Part shown: positions 7,292 to 11,015 of the stretch, one piece after another
Numbering within the stretch: the first letter of the stretch is position 1
Layout of the letters: each line of letters opens with the position of its first letter
Assembly (NCBI GenBank): GCA_002315565.1
Contig: DCHD01000008.1
Span: 1-11,015, forward strand
Direction of reading: 5' to 3'
DNA from: Solobacterium sp. UBA1761
GTDB taxonomy: Bacteria > Bacillota_I > Bacilli_A > Erysipelotrichales > Erysipelotrichaceae
DNA: 11,015 bases
Made by a program: the position numbers and the translations under genes
Notes under the pieces: model-generated
What the model was told of the DNA's origin: nothing
The model's database searches: none
What the model saw: the letters and a program-made list of their open reading frames with translations, nothing else

Positions 7292-7738
7292 CTAGCGCTT
7301 GGATTTGAAGAATTCCGTGAGGATTCTGCTGCACTCTTCTTCAAGAATTCCGGCTTCACTTTCCGGATAATGGTTGATGTTTCTGATGTCTATCAGTTTA
7401 ACGTTGGTGTTGATGGCTCCGCCCTTTGGATCACTTGCTCCATAGTACACTTTTGCAATTCGGGAATTGACAATAGCACCGGCACACATCAGACATGGTT
7501 CAAGCGTTACGTACATCTCACAGCCGTCAAGATGCCAGGTTCCCAGCTTCTTTGAAGCTTTGGTGATAGCTTCTATTTCCGCATGCGCAACCGCAAGGTT
7601 TTTTCTTACTTTGTGATTGTGACCCCTGGCGATGACTTTATCATTCAAAACAATGACGCAGCCAATAGGTACTTCGTCATTATCTTTTGCTTTTATAGCT
7701 TCTTTCAGCGCCAGGCGCATGTAGTCTTCTTTTGTCAT
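7292..7738 (-). CDS. tadA: tRNA-specific adenosine deaminase TadA
   Basis: TadA deaminates A34 to inosine in tRNA-Arg(ACG), needed to read CGN codons. The 148-residue product has the zinc-dependent deaminase motifs HAE (H52-A-E54) and P81-C-LM-C85-AGAI, preceded by EVPIGCVIV (22-30) and RGHNHKV. The C-terminal ILEEECSRILTEFFKSKR is typical of TadA. A longer frame from 7813 is wrong because its first 25 codons are the SRP RNA gene; MTKEDYMRLALKEA matches homologues. The ATG at 7738 has no Shine-Dalgarno and lies only 12 nt after the SRP RNA 3' stem. A second ATG at 7720 (residue 7), behind a weak AGAAG, is possible. Expression probably relies on read-through of the SRP RNA terminator or on a promoter I cannot see. 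Confidence 0.93.
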   Translation of the reverse strand: MTKEDYMRLALKEAIKAKDNDEVPIGCVIVLNDKVIARGHNHKVRKNLAVAHAEIEAITKASKKLGTWHLDGCEMYVTLEPCLMCAGAIVNSRIAKVYYGASDPKGGAINTNVKLIDIRNINHYPESEAGILEEECSRILTEFFKSKR

Positions 7739-7743
7739 GAGTA

Positions 7744-7827
7744 TAAAAAATGGTACACACAGACAGAGGTTGGTATGGCTGCTTCCTTCCGGACCTGACC
7801 AAGTTAGTAACATGTTTGTTGTACCAC
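7744..7827 (-). ncRNA. ffs: Signal recognition particle RNA, short bacterial (4.5S) type
   Basis: The minus strand carries the diagnostic SRP domain IV sequence CAGGTCCGGAAGGAAGCAGC (7797-7778), with its GGAA tetraloop and the symmetric and asymmetric loops that bind the Ffh M domain. The RNA folds as one long hairpin: the ends GTGGTACA (7827-7820) and TGTACCAT (7758-7751) pair over 8 bp, and TTGGT/ACCAA brackets domain IV. TTTTTT (7750-7745) follows the closing stem, so the RNA is its own terminator. At about 77-84 nt it lacks the Alu domain of the roughly 270-nt Bacillus scRNA. Its place just upstream of tadA and dnaX keeps the Firmicutes neighbourhood. Confidence 0.95.
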
Positions 7828-7831
7828 TAAT

Positions 7832-7860
7832 ATAATAGCTTAAATTCTCTACTTTTTCAA
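7832..7860 (-). promoter_or_regulatory. SRP RNA promoter inside the 3' end of the HAD gene
   Basis: The minus strand reads TTGAAA (7860-7855), a 17-bp spacer, then TATTAT (7837-7832). This is close to the sigma-A consensus with ideal spacing, and the predicted start (about 7827-7825) falls on the 5' end of the SRP RNA stem. The -35 lies in the last codons of the HAD gene, whose stop is at 7851-7849. It is the best -35/-10 pair in the window. Confidence 0.8.
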
Positions 7861-8526
7861 ACCAAGAAGATCGTAATCAAGCTCTGTAAAATCAGCGAGT
7901 TCCTGCAGAATTTCCTTATAGCCGCCATGGTCTTTTTTCTGCATGGCGAATATTTTTGTGCATCCGGCTTCAATCGCTTCTTTGATGGATCCTTTACTAT
8001 CCTCAAAGACAACACAGTTTCTGATATCGCAGCCTATATTCTTGGCTGCGTCACGATACATTTCTACCTTATCAGCATATTTTCCTGTGTCGTATACGAC
8101 CTTGCTGAAGTCAAACCATTTGTACAGTTCTACATTTTTGAAATAGAATTCAACATTGTCCAGTCTTGAGTTGGTGCAAAGATTTACCGGGATATTATGT
8201 TCTTTAAGATAATCCAGAAGTTCAACAGCTCCATCTGGTTTTTTATTTCTTCCTAAATCCAGACAGGTCTGGCGGTAACATACTTCTTTTCGCTTTGACC
8301 ACATCTCTACATCTTCATCACGTATCTCTTTTCCGATGAGCTTGTGAACGTTTCTTATTAATCTTGAATTCTTCTGTGCCCTTACTTCAGATAAAAGATA
8401 GTCATAATCATAGCCAGGACCAACCATATCGATGATTGTTTTCTTCCAGGTTATGTCGTTAATATCGTCATCATAGTACAATGTCCCGTTAAAATCGAAG
8501 ATGACTCCTTCTGTATAATGTTCCAC
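7849..8526 (-). CDS. HAD-superfamily hydrolase with a DxN nucleophile motif
   Basis: A 225-residue haloacid-dehalogenase-type hydrolase with an alpha-helical cap (about 20-95), like small phosphosugar or nucleotide phosphatases of the beta-phosphoglucomutase group. Motif I is FDFNGTL: nucleophile D11 and Asn at 13 where most phosphatases have Asp. Motif II is CTNS (117-120), motif III a Lys at about 149-153 (GKYADK), and motif IV FEDSKGSIKEA with E175/D176. The substrate is unknown. Start: AGGAGG directly abuts an ATG at 8535, which is too close, but stands 9 nt before the GTG at 8526, so I prefer GTG; the ATG would add MFH. A parS site spans this region. The gene starts just after the P-loop kinase stop, with the ribosome-binding site partly inside that stop codon, and is co-transcribed with it. 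Confidence 0.8.
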   Translation of the reverse strand: MEHYTEGVIFDFNGTLYYDDDINDITWKKTIIDMVGPGYDYDYLLSEVRAQKNSRLIRNVHKLIGKEIRDEDVEMWSKRKEVCYRQTCLDLGRNKKPDGAVELLDYLKEHNIPVNLCTNSRLDNVEFYFKNVELYKWFDFSKVVYDTGKYADKVEMYRDAAKNIGCDIRNCVVFEDSKGSIKEAIEAGCTKIFAMQKKDHGGYKEILQELADFTELDYDLLGLKK

Positions 8527-8534
8527 GTGAAACA
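8519..8534. promoter_or_regulatory. parS: parS partitioning site (ParB/Spo0J binding site)
   Basis: TGTTCCACGTGAAACA matches the Bacillus/Firmicutes parS consensus TGTTNCACGTGAAACA at every specified base. The two arms differ at one position (TTCC versus GAAA). It overlaps the start region of the HAD gene and, on that strand, encodes the FHVEH-type residues often seen where parS falls in coding DNA. Confidence 0.85.
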
Positions 8535-8539
8535 TCCTC

Positions 8540-9028
8540 CTATAGATTATTGAGATAACTGTCTATCTCTTCTTTTGTTTTAAGCCTTATTACTTCGATA
8601 TTCTTCGCATTCTTCAGTAGCGAATTCATCTTTTCTCTATGTTCAATATAGGTATCTTTAACCCATTCAATCAGTTCTTCGCCGTCCTTTGGATCTTCTA
8701 CCCATGGCAAATCTTCCCTGATTGTACCGGTTCTTTTCTTTATATTTTCAATTGAATACTCAAGCGGAGTATCAAGAACGATTACTGTATCGCATCTTTC
8801 CAGCCTTCTTTCAAGTGTTCTTGTATAGAAACCATCAATTATCCACTCATCCTTCTTAAGAACTTCATCCAACTTTTCATCAAATTCTTCATTAGATACG
8901 TTTGTTTTATCAGATTTCCAGAACAGCATATCGAGATGATAGACAGGAAGATTCAGCTTCTTCGACATGATTGATGATGTATATGACTTGCCAGAACCGC
9001 ATAGTCCGATAACAATTACTCTTTTCAT
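8540..9028 (-). CDS. P-loop NTPase, adenylate-kinase / FlaR (DNA topology modulation) like
   Basis: The 162-residue protein belongs to the small P-loop kinase-like family often labelled 'topology modulation protein' or FlaR-related adenylate kinase. It has Walker A GLCGSGKS (8-15), HLDMLFWK (31-38), where homologues have HLDxLxW, WIIDGFYTRTLERRLERCD (62-80) and the hydrophobic strand TVIVLDTP (81-88), then a KKRTGTIREDLPW lid-like basic segment. A nucleotide or small-molecule kinase role is likely; the topology label rests on old genetics in other bacteria and the substrate is unknown. No Shine-Dalgarno precedes the ATG; an extended -10 (TGGTATAGT) lies exactly 6 nt upstream, as at dnaX. The HAD gene follows at once, its ribosome-binding site overlapping this stop codon. 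Confidence 0.82.
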   Translation of the reverse strand: MKRVIVIGLCGSGKSYTSSIMSKKLNLPVYHLDMLFWKSDKTNVSNEEFDEKLDEVLKKDEWIIDGFYTRTLERRLERCDTVIVLDTPLEYSIENIKKRTGTIREDLPWVEDPKDGEELIEWVKDTYIEHREKMNSLLKNAKNIEVIRLKTKEEIDSYLNNL

Positions 9029-9034
9029 AGATAA

Positions 9035-9043
9035 ACTATACCA
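9035..9043 (-). promoter_or_regulatory. Extended -10 promoter giving a leaderless P-loop gene mRNA
   Basis: TGG-TATAGT (9043-9035) is followed by 6 nt (TTATCT) and the ATG at 9028, so the predicted +1 is the A of the start codon. It follows directly on the serS terminator, giving the P-loop/HAD pair its own transcript. The preceding TTAA matches the dnaX and serS promoters. Confidence 0.55.
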
Positions 9044-9046
9044 TTT

Positions 9047-9067
9047 AAAAGACCTGCTTAGCAGGTC
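9047..9067 (-). terminator. serS terminator
   Basis: On the minus strand GACCTGC (9067-9061) pairs perfectly with GCAGGTC (9057-9051) around TAA, followed by TTTT (9050-9047). It starts 9 bp past the serS stop. The U-run is short, so some read-through into the P-loop gene is possible. Confidence 0.75.
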
Positions 9068-9076
9068 AATTAATAA

Positions 9077-10360
9077 CTATTTAACTTCGATTTTCTTTAA
9101 ACCGCCCATATATGGCTGAAGAACTTTAGGAACGTTGATGCTTCCGTCTTCGTTATAGTTGTTTTCAATAAGAGCAATCAGTCCTCTTGGAGAAGCAAGA
9201 ACTGTATTGTTTAATGTGTGGCAGAAGTAATTACCTTTGTCAGACTTGATTCTGATACCCAGTCTTCTAGCCTGTGCATCGCCTAAGTTAGAGCAAGAGC
9301 CAACTTCGAAGTACTTCTTCTGACGTGGAGACCAAGCTTCAATATCACAAGATTTAACCTTCAGGTCAGCCAAGTCACCAGAGCAGCAGTCAAGCTGTCT
9401 TACCGGGATATCCAGATTTCTGAATACTTCAACAGTATATTTCCACATATCTTCATAGTATTTCATTGAATCTTCAGGTTCGCACAGAACAATCATTTCC
9501 TGTTTTTCAAACTGATGAACTCTGTATAAACCTCTTTCTTCAAGTCCATGGCTGCCGCCTTCTTTACGGAAACAAGGAGAATATGAAGTCATTCTTACAG
9601 GAAGATCTTCTTTCTTCAGCATCTGTCCCTGGAATTTACCGATCATTGAATGTTCAGAAGTACCGATCAGATACAGATCTTCGCCTTCAATCTTATACAT
9701 CATAGCTTCCATTTCTGGGAAAGACATAACACCAGTAACTACTGAAGAATGAATCATGAATGGAGGAATTGCATAAGTGAAGCCCTTTTCAATCATGTAA
9801 TCTCTTGCATAAGCAATCATTGCTTCATGAAGTCTTGCTGCATCACCAAGTAAATAATAGAAACCTTCACCTGAAGTTCTGCCTGCAGATTCTTTATCTA
9901 AGCCTTTCAGTTTATCTAAGATGTCTGCATGATGAGGTACTTCATAAGCCGGAACAACTGGTTCACCGAATGTTTCACGTGAAACATTTTCTGAATCATC
10001 TTTACCAATCGGTACAGTAGCATCAATGATATTAGGAATCTTCATCATAATATCTTTGATTCTTTCTTCAAGTTTTGGTTCTTCTTCTTCACACTTGGCA
10101 ATCTGATCACCAATTTCTTTAACAGTAGCTTTAACTTTTTCTGCTTCTTCCTTTAAGCCTTTACCCATTAAAGCGCCGATTTCCTTAGACATAGTATTTC
10201 TCTTGCTTCTAAGATCATCAGCTTTTGTCTTTAATGAACGGAATTCTTCATCCAGTTTCTTTACTTCATCTACAAGAGGAAGTTTTGCATCCTGGAATTT
10301 TTTCTTGATGTTCTCTTTAACAAGTTCAGGATTTTCTCTAATTAATTTAATGTCAATCAT
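9077..10360 (-). CDS. serS: Seryl-tRNA synthetase (atypical motif 2/3)
   Basis: SerRS charges tRNA-Ser (and tRNA-Sec) with serine. The 427-residue class II enzyme has the N-terminal antiparallel coiled-coil tRNA arm (about 30-105, rich in K/E) and a catalytic domain. Motif 2 is CFRKEGGSHGLEERGLYRVHQF, read from 263; motif 3 is PRGLIALIEN (391-400). The C-terminus is INVPKVLQPYMGG. Both class II arginines (R265, R392) are present. Several positions differ from the usual bacterial enzyme: LEERG for RDTRG, NNTVLAS for NGSGLAV, and LIGTSEHSM where LIPTAEVP is typical. Residues 125-130 (NVSRET) are encoded by a parS site. The ATG at 10360 follows AGGGGGG with 6-nt spacing. A serine T-box leader precedes it and a terminator follows. 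It is monocistronic by these signals. Confidence 0.95.
   Translation of the reverse strand: MIDIKLIRENPELVKENIKKKFQDAKLPLVDEVKKLDEEFRSLKTKADDLRSKRNTMSKEIGALMGKGLKEEAEKVKATVKEIGDQIAKCEEEEPKLEERIKDIMMKIPNIIDATVPIGKDDSENVSRETFGEPVVPAYEVPHHADILDKLKGLDKESAGRTSGEGFYYLLGDAARLHEAMIAYARDYMIEKGFTYAIPPFMIHSSVVTGVMSFPEMEAMMYKIEGEDLYLIGTSEHSMIGKFQGQMLKKEDLPVRMTSYSPCFRKEGGSHGLEERGLYRVHQFEKQEMIVLCEPEDSMKYYEDMWKYTVEVFRNLDIPVRQLDCCSGDLADLKVKSCDIEAWSPRQKKYFEVGSCSNLGDAQARRLGIRIKSDKGNYFCHTLNNTVLASPRGLIALIENNYNEDGSINVPKVLQPYMGGLKKIEVK
9971..9986. promoter_or_regulatory. parS: Perfect parS partitioning site inside serS
   Basis: TGTTTCACGTGAAACA is a perfect 16-bp palindrome identical to the Bacillus subtilis consensus bound by ParB (Spo0J). 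It lies in the serS linker between the coiled-coil arm and the catalytic domain. Confidence 0.92.
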
Positions 10361-10372
10361 ATTGACCCCCCT

Positions 10373-10560
10373 AAAAAATAAAAAGCACCCTTAAAGGACG
10401 CTAACAGCGTGGTGCCACCTTCTTTACTTCTCAAGCTCTTAACGCGAGTACACGTGGTTGATTGGACCAACTGTAAGGTAGATTCATAAGTATCTGTACT
10501 GACTTTCACCAGCCGTCAGTTCTCTATCAACAGAACAGCTTACTATATTCCTTAATACGT
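10373..10560 (-). promoter_or_regulatory. T-box riboswitch, serine-responsive, controlling serS
   Basis: This leader binds uncharged tRNA-Ser and then lets transcription proceed into serS. The conserved T-box AAGGTGGCACCACG is at 10421-10408. The bulge UGGC can pair with the tRNA end GCCA, fitting the G discriminator base of tRNA-Ser. In Stem I the specifier loop reads GAA-UCU-A with the codon UCU (Ser) at 10482-10480. The terminator GCGTCC/GGGTGC (10401-10385) is followed by TTTTTATTTTTT. Its 5' arm (CGTCCTT) can instead pair with the AAGG of the T-box to form the antiterminator. The transcript starts near 10560, for a leader of about 200 nt. Confidence 0.93.
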
Positions 10561-10566
10561 ATTTTT

Positions 10567-10575
10567 ATAATAGCA
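10567..10575 (-). promoter_or_regulatory. serS T-box promoter (extended -10)
   Basis: The minus strand shows TGC-TATTAT (10575-10567), an extended -10 preceded by TTAAA, with predicted +1 at about 10560, just before T-box Stem I. The -35 position (TTTATT, 17-bp spacer) is weak. The TAAATGnTATnnT pattern recurs upstream of dnaX and the P-loop gene. Confidence 0.6.
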
Positions 10576-10604
10576 TTTAACTTTTTAATAATAAAGCCTT
10601 TATA

Positions 10605-10925
10605 TTAATCTGTCATTTCAATATTATGTGCAGTGTGAACATCATTTTTTTCGGAATAAGGACACTTTTCAATAATGTTTCCGCTTGCATCGATATGATA
10701 ATATCCATCTGTTCCAAAACCTGGTAATGTAGTGATATTGCTGTTGTCTTCTACAAATCTGGTCATATCATTTCTATTATTGTTATTTGTCCCGTTTTTT
10801 ACACCCTGATCTCTAATATAATGGTCAGTTTCATATCCGAAATAAGTAACACCCCATACGTTTGTGCAGCTTGTTGCAACTACGTCATCATTTGAAAGAT
10901 TAATAATTTCTAATTTTGTTTTCAT
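10605..10925 (-). CDS. Small protein of unknown function with an N-terminal NDDVVATSC motif
   Basis: I do not recognise the function of this 106-residue protein. It has no obvious signal peptide or membrane segment. The N-terminus, KTKLEIINLSNDDVVATSC (2-20), resembles the short 'KPxIExIxLxxDVIxTS' start of many uncharacterised small proteins in Firmicutes and Bacteroidetes; that link is from memory. The rest is polar, with an Asn run (NNNN, 47-50), Gly/Tyr-rich GFGTDGYYHIDASGN (69-83) and only two Cys, 20 and 88. Those could form a disulfide, or the first could be modified. The start is well supported: GAGGT lies 6 nt before the ATG. No convincing terminator separates it from the serS T-box; only a weak ATAAA/TTTAT repeat (10603-10591) follows. 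A peptide precursor or a secreted protein by a non-classical route are possibilities, not conclusions. Confidence 0.7.
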   Translation of the reverse strand: MKTKLEIINLSNDDVVATSCTNVWGVTYFGYETDHYIRDQGVKNGTNNNNRNDMTRFVEDNSNITTLPGFGTDGYYHIDASGNIIEKCPYSEKNDVHTAHNIEMTD

Positions 10926-11015
10926 AAAGTACCTCTTAAACTATTTCATTTTACTAGTATGCAAAAGAAAATGCCACCCTTACGAGTAGCAGATCGTGTA
11001 AAATGGTTCGGGAAT
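10926..11015. other. Unassigned right-edge segment
   Basis: These 90 bp hold the ribosome-binding site of the small unknown gene (GAGGT at 10936-10932) and nothing else I can name. A plus-strand frame from ATG 10959 (MQKKMPPLRVADRVKWFGN) and a minus-strand frame ending TGA at 10944-10942 both run off the edge. Neither can be confirmed. Confidence 0.3.

Noticed and set aside
7263..7334. A longer dnaX start at ATG 7334 overlapping tadA.
   Set aside because: DnaX homologues begin at the LYRxxRPxxFEEVVGQ segment reached by ATG 7262, and the extra residues are read out of frame through the end of tadA.
7739..7813. A 25-codon N-terminal extension of tadA starting at ATG 7813.
   Set aside because: These bases are the SRP RNA gene, and homologous TadA proteins start at the ATG at 7738.
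8835..8845. DnaA-box-like TTATCCACT in the P-loop gene, and TAATCCACA near 503.
   Set aside because: Each has one mismatch to TTATCCACA and they stand alone in coding DNA with no cluster or AT-rich unwinding region, so there is no origin here.
10441..10460. CACGTG near 10451 as another parS, and the right edge GGGTGGCA as a second T-box.
   Set aside because: The CACGTG lacks the flanking TGTT/AACA arms and belongs to the serS leader. The edge GGGTGGCA lacks the following ACC and any terminator hairpin.

Overview
The window looks like an origin-proximal housekeeping segment from a low-GC Firmicute (Bacillota). Erysipelotrichia is my best guess, but no marker here proves the class. The case rests on gene content and order. 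Read on the minus strand it runs serS, P-loop kinase, HAD phosphatase, SRP RNA, tadA, dnaX, recR, which is recognisably the serS...tadA-scr-dnaX-recR block found near oriC in Bacillus. mnmG is also close by. Two copies of the chromosome-partitioning site parS, one a perfect palindrome, lie 1.45 kb apart. The SRP RNA is the short 4.5S type rather than the long Bacillus type, and serS is controlled by a T-box.

Layout from left to right. 27-54: a bidirectional terminator. 73-1725 (-): a lipoprotein 5'-nucleotidase. 1798-3660 (-): mnmG, translationally coupled to a small degenerate Hpt-like gene (3653-3988, -). 4060-4980 (+): a lone fruK, the only plus-strand gene, transcribed divergently from the Hpt-like gene across a 65-71 bp gap and ending in a terminator shared with recR. 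5004-7738 (-): tadA, dnaX and recR, headed by the SRP RNA (about 7751-7827). 7849-9028 (-): an HAD hydrolase and a FlaR/adenylate-kinase-like P-loop protein. 9077-10360 (-): serS with a serine T-box leader (10373-10560). 10605-10925 (-): a 106-residue protein of unknown function. The last 90 bp are unassigned. No gene-free stretch exceeds 300 bp.

Functionally the genes serve translation accuracy (serS, tadA, mnmG), protein targeting (SRP RNA), and replication and repair (dnaX, recR), with sugar-phosphate and nucleotide metabolism at the margins. I see no mobile element, CRISPR array or obvious defence system.

The signals most worth a second look are these: the parS pair, one copy written into serS codons and the other into the ribosome-binding and start region of the HAD gene; a recurring extended -10 motif, TAAATGnTATnnT, placed so that dnaX and the P-loop gene would be transcribed from the A of their own ATG and need no Shine-Dalgarno; an Hpt-like protein with Asp where the phosphorylated His should be; an atypical SerRS; and the absence of ybaB between dnaX and recR.
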